From contig CM067310.1 in NCBI GenBank assembly GCA_034231615.1, forward strand, positions 1,567,501 through 1,631,500: DNA of 64,000 nucleotides, given 5' to 3'. The stretch's first letter is position 1; every line of letters begins with the position of its first letter. Under the pieces are notes generated by a model. The model saw only the letters and a program-made list of their open reading frames with translations. It did no database searches and had not been told where the DNA came from. This document shows positions 20,952 through 33,164 of the stretch, in pieces. Position numbers and translations under genes: made by a program. The DNA is from Meghimatium bilineatum. Its lineage: Eukaryota > Mollusca > Gastropoda > Stylommatophora > Philomycidae.

Positions 20952-23156
20952 CAGATCAAACAACCTGAGTCCTTCCAGTAAGCGACAATTCTTGTTCTTG
21001 AGTCTGTGAGCCTCATCGATAATAGCACATCTCCATTCAATGTCAGCCAACAAATCAAAGTCCGTTAAGATAATCTCAAATGTTGTGATCAAAGCCTCAA
21101 ATCTATAAATATCCGGAATGCGCTGTCCCTTCTCATCCTTGTAGAATAACTCATATTCCTTAATCATATTACGGCTGATTGACGTACCATGAAATACCAC
21201 AACATTCATGTCAGTCCAGGTCTCAAACTCCCGCTGCCAGTTACCAACTGTTGATAATGGAACGATCACGAGGTAGGGTCCTTTAATACCATATTTGTAT
21301 ATCTCATGAAGAAAAGTAATACTCTGAATGGTCTTACCTAAGCCCATTTCATCGGCTAGAATACAGTTCTGGCCATTGTAATAACAAAAGCTCAACCAGT
21401 TGACACCCTCTAGTTGATATTCTCGCAACGTGTTGTCATTTTTATAAACAGGTGTCTCATCGAGCTGCCGCCACTGACCCGGCCGAGGGCGGGCAAACAC
21501 TTTTCTCTCCTCCTCTGCAGGAGGCAGTCGAAATCTCATGAACATATCCACCTTTTTGGTATCAACATCCTGAGCCAGTTCCCATGTTGCCTCCTCATAA
21601 GAAAGACTCCTCCACTTAACAAGATAGTGTGTGACTTCCTCTTCAGCCCCCGAGTCTTGTGACACCATCATATCCAAAACACGATCTACTTCCACATAAT
21701 CAGGATTAAACAACTCATCATCATCCTCCTCGAAATAACTCTGTGCTTTCTTCATACGAAACCGTTTTATTTTCGAGAAAACCCGACGGTCGCCTCGCTC
21801 TAATTCGGCTTGAGTCCGCCACTCGCAGTGAAGGTAGGAATAATTTTTATACTTTACATAAAATTCAATTTCTTCTTCCCCTAACTCAGACTTTCCTTCG
21901 GCATTTTTCTCAGAATTATGCTCCGCCTCCTCATCTTCATGTGGTTGATCATTCTCCGTTCCCAGTTTTCTCAGACGTTCACCCAATATTTTTTCTATGA
22001 CTAGCCCATCTTCATCTGTCTCTCTCTTCATGGAAACCGGTGCATCTGTAGATGTGTCCCCATCGTCGTTTTTATCATCATCCGATAAATTGAGGTCTAT
22101 ATCGTCAACATATTTCGTCCGTTTTGTATTGCGTGATGATCTACGTTTCTCCACATTAGGATCTAGATCAGCACCAGTCTCGCCTTCTGCTAAACTGATT
22201 TCAACATCGGAACCTGAATTATTACGTTTTCTTTTCTTCCCCTTGAGAAGAAGAGCTGCGGGAGTTTTCTTCTTTTTTGATGTTTTAATTTTTAATGTCT
22301 TGGGAGCTCTTGGTTTCTTTGTCTTAGGGGTCTTTACTTTTTCAACTAAAGTGTCAGGATCTGTGACTGCTGCGTCATCGACAACTGTTGGCTCAGCTTC
22401 TACCACCACTGACGAGACAGACACGTTACTGACATCCAGACTGACATCAATCCCACCTATGCTGATATCACTGCCCACAGCTACAGATACTACATCTACA
22501 ACTGTATCAGGAGCTGGTGGCACTACAATGACCACCTCCTGCCCTTCTTTTACCTTCTTCTTACGAACACGAGGAACCTTTGGTTTAGGCTCTTTTGGTG
22601 GTTTAGGCTCTTTGGGCACTTTTGGTGCTCTAGGCTTTCTAGGTTTAGGTTCTTTTGGTGGCTTTGGTTCTTTAGGTGGCTTTGGTTCTTTAGGTGGTTT
22701 AGGCTCTTTTGGTGGCTTAGGCTCTTTCGGTTCCCTGGGTTTTCTTTTCTTTTTCTCCTTTGGGGGTTGTTCTCCATCAGGGCCTAGCTCTTCTGCTGGT
22801 TTATCAGCTTTTGGTTTTCGTTGCCGTTTCCTCTTAGGCTTTTCGCCTTGTCCCTCTTGAGCTTCTGCGATCTCTGTGATAGTTGTGGGCATGGAATCTG
22901 AGGAGACAAGCATTTGTCCACTGCTGGTGTAGGGTAAAGTACAACCTTGATCCTGAGTGGAGGACAGTTCAGTCTCCAACTGCTCCAGCATGGGCATACG
23001 GAATCCATCCAATTTGGGTTGGTTGATCTGTAGACTGTCTGGATAGGATGGGGCAGAGTCGATTGTCAGCGAATCAGCAGGCTGTATTGTCACCATATGT
23101 GCCTTTGATAGAGGTTTCTGCTGACCACTGTCTATCTGACTTGTTGAACTTGGGCT
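20952..23156 (-). CDS. CHD7: CHD7-like exon 3: Lys/Pro repeats, tandem chromodomains, ATPase lobe 1 (aa 666-1400)
   Basis: The 2205-bp exon is phase 0 at both ends (acceptor TTTCCCCAG|AGC, donor GATCTG|GTAAGT). In order it holds: a Ser-rich linker; a basic region with repeated KEPKPP units (about aa 797-862); a second basic stretch with a KRRSSRNTKRTKY motif; an acidic linker; chromodomain 1 (FYVKYKNYSYLHCEW, about 1049-1127); chromodomain 2 (FNPDYVEVDR to LVKWRSLSYEEATWEL, about 1150-1207); and SNF2 lobe 1 with REYQLEGVNWL, Walker A DEMGLGKT (1267-1274), and DEAH (1379-1382). Aromatic residues of the chromodomain pocket are present. Order and wording match vertebrate CHD7/CHD8 closely, except that the Lys/Pro region has an extended regular repeat. 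It is the largest exon and follows the giant 37.7-kb intron. Confidence 0.97.
22560..22740 (-). repeat. Coding minisatellite for KEPKPP units inside exon 3
   Basis: An 18-bp coding unit (tctttaggtggctttggt in plus orientation) recurs about nine times with variants, coding Lys-Glu-Pro-Lys-Pro-Pro. Human CHD7 has a looser KEPKEPK region at the same place, so the feature is ancestral but the regular unit is local. Confidence 0.9.
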
Positions 23157-23235
23157 CTGGGGAAAAATGGATAGATAAATCATTACAATGAAATGAAGGA
23201 GACAATACAAAAAAAAGCTTGATTAACTTCAGCAG

Positions 23236-23420
23236 AGTACAGTAGCCTAGTTGATAGTGAGCTTGCTTACAGTCACCGAGTTACTGTGTGCCAGGTTTGA
23301 AACCACTTCTAGATTTAAAAATCAGGGCTGTGATTTCTAGCCTGAAAGAATTGTTCCTCCAGTCAACCCAGCTGTAAATGGGAACCTGACACATGAGTTG
23401 GGGAAGGTAGACATAGTTAG
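23236..23420 (+). mobile_element. tRNA-derived SINE
   Basis: A tRNA-like head (gcctagttgatagtgagctt, then B-box-like ccaggtttgaaacc) is followed by a body including ccagctgtaaatgggaacct. It lies about 80 bases upstream of the exon 3 acceptor, in the sense opposite to the gene. Confidence 0.55.
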
Positions 23421-23799
23421 GAAGGGAACTAGCCGCACAAAATATAAAAAATCTATACAAGCCCTAATATTACCAAAATTAACCGGTCTTGGGTTGAAAG
23501 AAGTGTGCCATGGCAAGTAGAGGCTCCAGTAAATAAATATAGATCCAATACGAGTTTGAGATTACTTTAAAAAGAAGTCCCCTCAACCAAAAAGTAGGTT
23601 GTTTTTTTTTTTAAATAGCACTGACGATATCCAACAAATATTATAATCTATTACTTGTGCAGTCACAGACACTTCAATCCCACATGTCATGATATGCATG
23701 TGTGGTAACCTTTATACACAACAAGAAGCACTAGCAAGTAAGTTGTAGCGAAGATGAACAAAGCTAGCCGCAGCATGAACTGAGGTGGCCCCTTGTGTC
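23421..23799. other. Intron 2 stretch, no recognised feature
   Basis: A poly-T run at about 23602; otherwise nothing recognised. Confidence 0.5.
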
Positions 23800-24185
23800 T
23801 TTAAGCATATAGATTTTGGACTGGCCACATCGTCCGTATGTCAGGCAAGCGACTTCCAAAGAAATTATTCAATGGGGAGCTGTGCAAAGGCAAACGTTAA
23901 AGCGGAGGGCAGAAAAAGCGCTTTAAGGATCACCTAAAAAAATTCAAGCGCTGCAGCATTGCTCCTAGCTCCTGGGAGACTAAAGCACTTGATCGTTCAG
24001 CCTGGCACACCCAGATCACTGCTGGCATCAAAAATTGAAAAAGAAAGAACACTGCGGGCAATCTACAAGCACAAGGACAAATCCTAAAATTCTCCTACCT
24101 TGAACCTTCAGCACTCTTGCATGCACTGCAATAGAACTTTCCGTGCACAAATCGGACATCTACGAACTCACAAACCAAATTAGAC
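23800..24185 (+). mobile_element. LINE tail with C-terminal C2H2 finger, divergent lineage
   Basis: The plus strand, with shifts, reads a decayed GHIVRMSGKRLPKKLFNGEL, RFKDHLKKFKRCSIAPSSWE, then QHSCMHCNRTFRAQIGHLRT HKPN and a stop. The finger keeps both Cys and both His but is shorter between them than in the copies at 18013 and 52190. It ends with a frame stop, then AT-rich sequence. Confidence 0.75.
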
Positions 24186-24334
24186 AATTACCAATTTATT
24201 ATTATTATTAATTTTTTTAATCACATTTATTGTTTTTCATGCGATGCTCATTTTTGCTTGCAAAGGAGGAACATCAGATTCAATCCTCGGCAGTTGTTTA
24301 ACAGGCGAAACTTGAATGGGGTAATAAAGTTTTA

Positions 24335-24390
24335 GTAATCACTGGCAACACACAAATCCACAACAAAAATAACACACACAAATCCACAAT
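24335..24390. repeat. Short duplicated block, acacacaaatccacaa
   Basis: Two close copies of acacacaaatccacaa with short spacers. Confidence 0.7.
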
Positions 24391-24534
24391 TCAACCAAAA
24401 GGACTTTCATCAAGGACACATTTACAACAAAATACGATGAGTAAAAACAGCACACTATTTAAGATTACATGGCAGTGCTCAATACAGATATAACATGGAA
24501 GAGTAAGCACTAGAACGTCAGGTGAAACATCAGA

Positions 24535-24660
24535 CAACATCCACATAATGATGGAATAATATAAATAGAAAAATGATGGAACAAAATAAATAGAAAAATG
24601 ATGGAGCAAAATAAATAGAAAAATGATGGAACAAAATAAATAGAAAACTGATGGAACAAC
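24535..24660. repeat. 25-bp minisatellite, about five copies
   Basis: Units with atgatggaacaaaataaata; first and last copies diverge. Confidence 0.9.
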
Positions 24661-25235
24661 AGGATCTCATCCATACAACTGACAGGCATTGATCCCAAAG
24701 AGTTCAATCGTGTCAAATATATATAATGATTCTCATGTGTATGCCGGGTCTGGCAATCTGAGAAGAATGACTTAATGGCAATCACATGAATATTCTGGGT
24801 ACTCTTATGGTCCGTGTCATTGAAGTGGTCAGTAACAAAAATATCAGTTTGGTTTAAGACTGTGTTATACCTAGTTTTACACTTCCTCATCTCTTATTTT
24901 CTAACAAAGTCCCAACATCTGGATCCCAGTTTTACAGTAGTTCTACTTGTATATTCTAATGAAGAAACAGCTCGACGTCTGGGAAATCATGACAACTGTG
25001 AGGAAGTTTAAAATGTAAACAATGAACTTAAAACATATTGTAGATTGTTACTGCTGGTATGCTGGGCATCTTATTGGTGAGTCTGGACTAGGGTCAATGT
25101 TTTATTCCAAGAGCTGGGTACGGGTGCAGGGTCACAATTATACAGAACACATAAACAGAAGTGGTTGTAAGAAAGTAAATCAAGGCTCTTGCAGACTAAC
25201 AAGAACATCTAGCAATGGTCAAACATAGTAAAACT
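24661..25235. other. Intron 2 stretch, no recognised feature
   Basis: No family recognised; the short open frames here lack similarity to anything I know. Confidence 0.45.
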
Positions 25236-25350
25236 AGTGTGATTTGGGCAAGTCATGAGGTATTATTACTGCTGATGATAGTTGAAGATGGTGAAACATA
25301 GTAAACTGGTGCGATGTGGGCAAGTGTTGAGGCATTATTCCTGCTGGGGA
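25236..25350. repeat. Imperfect direct duplication, about 80 bp
   Basis: Two copies sharing aaacatagtaaactggtgcg and a block with gcattattcctgctgg. Confidence 0.75.
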
Positions 25351-25587
25351 TAGTTCAAGATGGAAGAAATGAGTACAATGAAGAATATAGATGAATTAAA
25401 GACTAGACAAGGTTAGCTCCCCCTCCCTCACTCAAACAAGGGGCTGAGAACAGAGAAGCATGGCGGAATGTTTGCGTTGATGATTCTAACAAGCACCCCT
25501 AGGATTACATGAGTTTGATGATGATGATGAACACGTGTATTCCTACTTGTGTCACATTTAATGTGCAATCCCCTCCTTCATAGTTTA

Positions 25588-25876
25588 GATCTTCTTCTTC
25601 TTCTTCTTCTGTGTTCATTCTTAAACTTCTGCAGATTAGCAGGATGTAGTCTGGAGAACGGAAAGCGTTGTATCATGGTTTACAGCATTGTTGCGATAAC
25701 TGCGCCTTTCGGCCTGACACACCCGATTCAGCATGGCTTTGGGTCACTGACCCTATATAGGGTGGGATAGCCAGCTCGATCCCATAACCTCTTTAGTCGC
25801 CTCTTACGACATGCATGGAAGCTAACCAGTATTGCTATTCTTTGCTCCCATTTCGTACCCCGGCAACACACGGGCG
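25588..25876 (-). mobile_element. Short retroposon family A, full length with target duplication
   Basis: Minus-strand element with a (GAA)n tail at the left (cttcttcttcttcttcttc on plus) and its 5' end at about 25876 (ggcaacacacgggcg on plus). The flanks atagttta at 25580-25587 and 25877-25884 match, a likely 8-bp target duplication. No clear pol III boxes are visible. Confidence 0.88.
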
Positions 25877-26314
25877 ATAGTTTAAATTAATCGACATTGG
25901 CTGGTGGAAGAGATGTCCTACAACGTTACTTAGCTTCAACATGACACACCCCACCCCACCGTTTCGTATTCAATTCATTTCATGCAATAACGAAAGTGAA
26001 AGTAAACCCTCTCGTCTGAAATCAGCGAAGCAACGTTCGCACAACTTAGCACCCGTGCATATGATATGGCGGCGCGTCTCATTCATGAGCCGTCTGAAAG
26101 GCAGAGAAGATCCGACGACAAGGTGTGGGCTTGTAAACTAAATAGTACATGAATCGGTAACGTATGTGCTACACCAAACTACTGCTACTAATGATGATGA
26201 TAACAATAATGATTAAACGAGAAATAAGAACAATACAGATTGACGTTTCGGCATAAGACCTTCGGAACAATAACTGTTCAATAATATGGAAAAATTGAAC
26301 ATAAATTTTTTAAT

Positions 26315-26480
26315 GACATTTTTTGCGGTCATTCTGAAACTCCAATCGGATCTCTCTTGTAATAAGTCAGTGGTTCCATTAGATGTCCAGCATGAAGTAG
26401 TCCAGAGAACGGAAAATGTGCTGTGTTGCCGTTTTATATGCGCTAATGACCTGACACATCCGACGTCGGCGTATATGTAT
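26315..26480 (-). mobile_element. Short retroposon family B copy
   Basis: Reverse family B: cattctgaaactccaatcgg, atctctcttgtaataag, tagtccagagaacgg, ending cctgacacatccgacg. Confidence 0.75.
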
Positions 26481-26794
26481 CTGAATACACACACGTCATC
26501 TAAAAGGTTAAAACAGGAAGATGGATAATATTTACTTATTGTATCGTGGACCAATTCATGTAAGATTTGGTAACATATCGTATTCACCTTAAGAATTGAC
26601 TGGCTATAGTACCGAGAAAGTCCGAGACGCGCTGTTATCTCTGTACACCAGAGTCGGACAGTTCAATGACAAATTACAGATACGTTTATTCGGTATTTAA
26701 CGTGTACGGTGGCGAAAGCTTCAAAGTAGCTGTAGAGAAAAATTTAATTCATTAGAAAATAGATGTCTTTGATAGCTCGTAAATACTGGCTGGG

Positions 26795-27185
26795 AAGAAT
26801 GCAAGTCAAAGAAACAAGAGAAGACACCAAACAGCAATATGTTTCTACAACAATAAGAAGACAACGATCAAACTTATACCGGACATGTACTTAAAATGAA
26901 AATAGATTTCCACTAAAAGAATTAAAATGTGGTCCACATTGTAAAAGAATTAAAATGTGGTCCACATTGTAAAAGAATTAAAATGTGGTCCACATTGTAA
27001 AAGAAATGGGAGACTTCTCCCAACAACCATCAAAGAAGGTATAACTATGGGTCTCAAAAACATGCAAGAATTACACACAGTAGCAGCACAAAGATCGAAC
27101 TGGGGAGCATTGGTGTATGTGCCCTATACACTGCATTGTGCGATGAAAGTAGATAGAAAGATGTGGTGTGTGTGGGTTGTTAGAT
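26795..27185 (+). mobile_element. LINE ORF C-terminal relic with internal 27-bp array
   Basis: The plus frame resembles the 34900-35350 relic: a decayed YIGHVLRM block, then LPTTIKEGITMGLKNMQELH TVAAQRSNWGALV. The segment at 26908-27003 holds about four copies of a 27-bp unit (aaaatgtggtccacattgta) expanded inside the relic. Confidence 0.7.
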
Positions 27186-27189
27186 CTTC

Positions 27190-28254
27190 CTGACAAGGAC
27201 GTTTGCACAAGTTACAGAAGAGATATGCTCAGGTTACCATATCCGAAGCAACACTGTCAAAAAAGCCATCTTTACAGTACCCCTTGTAAGTTTAAGTGGA
27301 CTTAATCTTCAGTCGAATTATTCTCAAATCTATCCCCACCCCTCCTCTGCAAAGGCACAAAATCAGTGGGACAAAGTGTGGGGTTTTTTTAAAATATTTA
27401 TCTCACAAGAGATGATCCACAAAGGTGAATTTTCTATACGTGAACGTAACACGATGTCTGCTCTATTTGTAAAAATAACATTCCAATACCCCCCCCCCCC
27501 GCGATATATAAAAAAACAACGCGCCTGACACCCATCCATCAAGCTTACGTATTATTATAGGTGATACCCAGATATGGGGCAGACATGCTGTTGACAATAT
27601 AACCATTCAGCCAAATAATACTATCTTATCATCAACATAAGCTCGGGTGTGATTGAAAAAACACTGCTGCCGACAATGTCTGAAATCAAGCGTGCGTTGC
27701 ATATGACAAATAGAAGAAGCCACTGTCCATGTTTAGCCTGTACGATAACGTTGGCATAACCGGTTAATATGCCGGATTGTACAATCTGAAAACAAAATGG
27801 CACGGTACGCTATACAGACTGTACCTGGTTAAATATGTCGGATTGCGTTGTTCGTCCGTTGTAGTCGTCGATTACCATTCAACTCAATGGGAATCATGAA
27901 GAAGATGATGATGATGCCTGCGGTGTGACTAATGAGTCATATGGGTGCCCGGAATCTGTGTGGCATTGAGCATCTCTCGTATTTGAACAGTTCACGTAGC
28001 GTATTTGTGCTGCGCAGCATGATGTCCGAGCTTCTCTGCAGCTGCTGCACCACTTTTGATTCTGCGACGCTAGTCGAATCTCTCTTGTGCAAGACTCTTC
28101 CGTTAATTTATCTATTTTGAAGTGTCGGCAATGCCTTAAGTATCTTTAAAACGCATATTTTGTCATCCAGCTTTGCAGAAGCCGGTCTGGAGTTCCGGCA
28201 AATGGAATTCTCTAAGAGTATAACGTTTTTAGTATACGATGATCTTTCATGCGA
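27190..28254. other. Intron 2 stretch, no recognised element; a C run
   Basis: A run of C at about 27488-27500. No similarity recognised elsewhere in this kilobase. Confidence 0.45.
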
Positions 28255-28510
28255 ACCACAGTGTACATAATAGGACAAGCACACAGTGTACAGAATAGGA
28301 CAAGCACACAGTGTACAGAATAGGACAAGCACACAGTGTACAGAATAGGACAAGCACACAGTGTACAGAATAGGACAAGCACACAGTGTACAGAATAGGA
28401 CAAGCACACAGTGTACAGAATAGGACAAGCACACAGTGTACAGAATAGGACAAGCACACAGTGTACAGAATAGGACAAGCACACAGTGTACAGAATAGGA
28501 CAAGCACAAG
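28255..28510. repeat. 25-bp minisatellite, about ten copies
   Basis: Nearly identical units with gcacacagtgtacagaatag. Because 25 is not a multiple of 3, the array reads through all three frames, giving Cys-rich open frames on the minus strand that are artefacts. Confidence 0.95.
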
Positions 28511-28599
28511 CAGCATTCCATAAATCCTGTGTGCAACATGTCCATGTCGATGGATACTAGAAAACGTGCCCTCAAATGCTACATTTAACCAGTGCTACT

Positions 28600-28995
28600 C
28601 TGTAGAAGTGAAGCATGGACAATAAATAAGACATTCACAACAATCATTGGAGGCAGCGGAAATGTGGTTTATTCGACGAATGTTGGGCAGGAAAATGAAG
28701 AATGACTAATGAAGAATGTCTTAGAAGGATGGATGTGAAAAGATGCATTATTAATAATATAAGAAAAGGACAATCAACATTTATTGGGCACATGATGAGA
28801 AGAGGAGGCATTGAGAATATAGTGACAACAGGAAAGATGGAAGGGAAAATATCACGGTGAAGACCCAGAGAAAAGATATTGGACAGTTTGACTAAATGGC
28901 TTCGATTGACGACACCAACAGAGATGATGATATATATGAGAGATCGATGTGCATGGAGAAATATGATCGCCAACGCCATTCGGCGCGGCACTTGA
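28600..28995 (+). mobile_element. LINE ORF C-terminal relic
   Basis: The plus strand, with breaks, reads LEAAEMWFIRRMLGRKMKNE, IINNIRKRQSTFIGHMMRRG GIENIVTTGKMEGK, and WRNMIANAIRRGT before a GAT-type tail. Typical C-terminus of this LINE group. Confidence 0.85.
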
Positions 28996-28999
28996 TGAT

Positions 29000-29439
29000 G
29001 ATTGTCCTGCCCAGCGTGCCTCTGTTCTGTCATCACCACTGAGTATTTGCTTACAGACTTGACTTAATCTGTACTTGACTGTCTGGTATGTCGTATTGTA
29101 AGAATACGTTATAGAAACTGTACTACTGTATTCGGTTACATACGTCGGATTGTACACGGTTAAAAATGACAGGTTACTCTGGAAAACCTCTACTCAATCA
29201 GATATATATATGCTATTACACACTGGCTTCTGCGACGGATGCCGAGCCGGCGATGATTGGTCACCACCGAGACTTGACTGCATATTTAAAACATGATTTG
29301 CCCAATGTTATAAGAATTCATTTTGTGTGGAGTTCATCGATCACATCTCATAGCGCAATGAATATCAATGGTAGTATGCACATCTCTCTCAATAATTTCT
29401 GTGACTTCAATCAAGTCAAAGCCAGCTTATTTAACTCGC
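29000..29439. other. Intron 2 stretch, no recognised feature
   Basis: Nothing recognised. Confidence 0.45.
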
Positions 29440-29880
29440 GTCTTTTATACCAGCTATGTCTTGATTATGTGCTCGCGGAAGTAAGGTGGCTTTCATCATA
29501 TGATTGTTTCTCGTGTTTTTCTTCTTCCTTATCTATCGTCATTTCCATTTGTGCCGTTACCAGTCGTGGTGGCAATTGGAGTTGTCTGTCTTTGCTACGG
29601 TCAGCCAAATGTTTTCTTCTATTGTCTCTACCCATCTAGTTCTTGGTTTGTATCGTGCCTTGTTCGTATCCGAATTCCTGCTGTTGTATGCACGGAGAGT
29701 TGGTTACATTCTCATGACATGAGTAAACCATCTGGTTTGCTGCCTCTCGATGTAGTCTTGATTTGAGATAGTCTTGACTTTTTCCTGATATCTTCATGTC
29801 TCCGTCGGTCTCTTCTCGTGATATTTATAGCTTTCCTCAAACATCTCATTTAGCACACTGTGAACTTTTTCGCTAGTGTT
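29440..29880 (-). mobile_element. LINE ORF C-terminal relic
   Basis: The minus strand gives TRWFTHVMRM, AYNSRNSDTNKARYKPRTRW VETIEENIWLTVAKT with stops. This block (basic linker then W-x2-I-x-E) matches LINE C-termini. Confidence 0.65.
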
Positions 29881-29984
29881 TTTGTCAAGGGCCATGATGA
29901 CATTGGTAACACAGAGTTGGTATAAAAATAATGTCTACCGATATCGTTTTGTAGCCATGCTGATGTACGGGCGTTTAAGCACTG

Positions 29985-30075
29985 ACATGGGTGAACAAAC
30001 AAGTACTTAATGCAAACACGGCGACACATTTGGCATTGGAACGACATCTAAGATTTCCACCCCTACGCTTAACGA
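29985..30075 (+). mobile_element. LINE 3'-end fragment
   Basis: The plus frame reads ATHLALERHLRFPPLRLT, as at the end of the LINE relic near 17540-17580 (LEHKLELLSPPYA). Only the very end of the element is present. Confidence 0.6.
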
Positions 30076-30079
30076 CATG

Positions 30080-30885
30080 TTTTATCCATCAACTTGCAGC
30101 CATTAAGTATGTTAGGTCTGTCAATACATTACGTCAAAAATGTATGCTAATTTGTTTTAACTCACTCCCTTGTCTACAACTGACAAGAATGTTGGGATCA
30201 CCGCCCCTGCTTGATGTCACCCCCCCCCCTAAAATGTACCAGAAAGTGTGCGAAAAATACGCGTTACTTTAAAATTGTTTAGACAAATGTTTCAAATTAA
30301 AATATATTAATTGATACATACATACACACACACACACAAACAGAGTACTGTTGATGGCAAGTTCCCCCTCTCTACTTTGTCAACTCAAACGTATTCACAC
30401 ACGCCCCTCCCTGAATTGTTGACGTAATGTATGGACAGCTCCTTATTTAACTGACTTTTTGTTTTCAAAGTTCAATGGACTCATACAGCATCGCGTTGCA
30501 GTTAATCTGAGCAAGGCTAAGTCAGTCATTTTTAAACTTCCAACTATTTCGTGGGAATACTAGACGTAAAGAAATGTGCCAATTTTCCGCCAACATAACG
30601 AATATATATGCCCTTGCAACAAATTATAAAAGAACTTGTCCATGATTTGATTGAATTAAATGTGACATTAAATCTGTTTGAATGATGTGAAGTGGAATCA
30701 AGCTGTGAGGAGTCAAACTTATCAGGTTCATCTCCAGAAGACATTCGTATCCAGAATTGTTGTTAGAAAGACAATCCAACAGAAATGTTCATCATTTTGA
30801 AAGAGAATATTACTCTTCAATACTTTCGCACATCATACTTATTGAGAAGCGTCTTTAGTACTGCATCACATCTTCTCTCGGAGAT
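30080..30885. other. Intron 2 stretch, no recognised element; C run and (CA)n
   Basis: A C run at about 30221-30229 and a short (ca)n at about 30325-30338. No other feature. Confidence 0.45.
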
Positions 30886-30889
30886 ACCA

Positions 30890-30975
30890 ACCCGGTTTAA
30901 CAATGCTGGGTTGGTAAGTTGCTGATTCAGCGGTTCATGGGTTCATGCCCTTTGACCCAATGCCATTAAAATGGC
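30890..30975 (+). mobile_element. tRNA-derived repeat fragment
   Basis: ttggtaagttgctgattcag then catgggttcatgccctttga; related to 59900-59975 in reverse and to 7911-8060. Confidence 0.5.
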
Positions 30976-30989
30976 ATTATATTGCTGGG

Positions 30990-31112
30990 AAGATTTGAAC
31001 AATGTTAAAAGAGACATATCACTCGAAGACATCCACCCATGTGAACAATGTTAAAAGAGACATATCACTCGAAGACATCCACCCATGTGAACAATGTTAA
31101 AAGAGACAAGCA
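30990..31112. repeat. 45-bp tandem repeat, two and a half copies
   Basis: Units with gaacaatgttaaaagagaca and catccacccat. Confidence 0.9.
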
Positions 31113-31114
31113 CC

Positions 31115-32435
31115 TACGACTGTACCTTACACCATGTTCCCGCATATTGAAGAACTCATCACCAAGCATCAGTTACATCCTGCCCATTAACTCCCTATAT
31201 CGGCTATAGTTAAGCAGAACCCTACTACCAGTAAACCGCTAAAATGTCAATGCTATTGTTACTTATCAATGCATTACGGCAGTGCAGAAAATCTTAACGG
31301 AGATATAACGTTACGGCCAAGACCGTATATAGGGAGGAGGTAGGGGAGGGGTTGAATCCTCCTTAGCAAATCAGAACATCTATACTCTGTTCATGCTAAG
31401 ATTGAAGTGGGTTAAAACACACGCACAAATTACTCCGCGAATACCGGTGATTTTTTATATAGCTGATGACATTTAAAAACAATAACATAATTAATTATTC
31501 AGAACTTTTTACATTTTGTAAGGAACTCTATAAGGGTTGCCCTCTGAGTTCTTTTCGCCTGCGCTACGATATAACATCGGGTATAGTAATTTATCATGGG
31601 ATGTCAAAGATATATTAAATGAAAATTGATTTTAAAACATACATTACTATTGTGATAGACATGTTTCACTTAGCTATAATAGATTTCAGTTAAGAATGAT
31701 ATTATGATGTAATGAACTATCGATTTATGCGTTCGGCGTCCAACAACCAATCAGAAACAATGATCTACTTCATTCTTAGAATGAACAGAGTATAGTACTA
31801 GAGACTTAACCAAAACTCTACCCACACACTTACCCTCTCTTTTGATTGTTTATCAATAAGAATTGTCACACTAAAACGGATCACACGAACGACAGGTCCC
31901 CTTCCCTCCCCCCTTTAAGGGCGGGAACTGTATCTACGGCCCAGGTTAATGCACATATATAACATCTTACATTTCTTGGCTGGTGATTAGATTTTGTTAA
32001 AGGTATTTACTTCAATAACTAAAATCTGATATAGTAGAACAAAGAATAACACATGAATCAATAAATATGAGTAAAAATGTTACGGCGATACGAGCTGTGA
32101 ACCAACAATACAGCACTCGGTTTCCCATAAGTGCTCAACTGTCTTAGGTTAGCAAGGAATTCAGCTGCCGCAATTTCTCAGTAGCCAATCCTAGAACACC
32201 CCGAAGCATGAGTCCTGGTACCATAATTGATATTGGTCACGTGAACAATGTTAGTAATTTATATTTCAAACCACGAATAACTAGCGGATTCCAGATTTAC
32301 TTATCTTAACATTACACTACCGCGCTCCATATGTCTACACACGACATTGTGGTCGACTGTGGAGGCATGACTTTCGTTAAAACAGAAGACTTACAAACAG
32401 AATTCAACTTTTTGGGTATCATATTTTCTATTCTT
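31115..32435. other. Intron 2 stretch, no recognised feature
   Basis: The longest stretch of the giant intron without a repeat I could name. I saw no exon-like block matching the CHD family. Confidence 0.45.
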
Positions 32436-32439
32436 TTGG

Positions 32440-32600
32440 TGTATTTCGTTGAGTCAGCGTTCGCAGGCGTCACGAAGTATATAGTGATATAGTGACCAAC
32501 GGAAATCACAGAAATAATCAAACATCACACAAAAAAGCTGATTCTGCTGTAATGTCTTATTTGGCGATTATCGCGGCGGAGGTGGAATGGGTTTGTGAGT
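32440..32600 (+). repeat. Interspersed repeat E copy
   Basis: Shares a block (tagtgaccaacg, aataatcaaacatcac, gtcttatttggcgatt) with 48940-49095 and, less, 42480-42640. Type of element unknown. Confidence 0.7.
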
Positions 32601-32604
32601 GGAT

Positions 32605-33160
32605 GTGGAAACGTTTTTTCTGTGAAATCTATACCAAGAAAGGGCGTGAGCAGGAAGAATGTGAGAAACGTTGTTTTTGAAACATGAAATTTGATACAAA
32701 CACATACAAGCTGTCAAACGACTGGTCCATATGTCACACAATTGGAAGTAACTGTGACACGCCCACTTACACGGTCATGGTTATTATGACATGATCACTG
32801 TGCCCGGTGGTGACGAATGGGAATTCTACGGGTCAATAAGTGATCAGCTCACTGGAACTGTCAATCGATACAACGATAACATCATCAACAACAAATAAGT
32901 GTAATTACTTCTGCTACGGTAAATCATGGAAAATTAGCACAAAAAGAGACAGGATATAGTCAATATTACAAGTTCATACAAGTGGGTCAACGTCCCAAGA
33001 AAATATTTCAAGATGTTCTGAGAAATATCTGAGTTGTTGACACAAGACGGAGGAAGAGTTATACGTGCACCTATTTTCGTTCATTTTTACATTTGCCTTG
33101 TGTTACCTCAATCCACCCCCACCTCCCCAATTTCGAGTTTGGGTTTGTTTCCCGATACAG
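32605..33160. other. Intron 2 stretch, no recognised feature
   Basis: Nothing recognised. Confidence 0.45.
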
Positions 33161-33164
33161 GAAA

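Noticed and set aside
21997..22860. Plus-strand open frame of 287 codons, Gly/Ser/Thr-rich
   Set aside because: It is the antisense of CHD exon 3; its Leu/Gly repeats are the complement of the KEPKPP repeat. The minus strand has unmistakable family matches.
28108..28575. Cys-rich repeat protein on the minus strand
   Set aside because: Product of a 25-bp array read in all three frames; overlapping open frames of the same words show it is an artefact.
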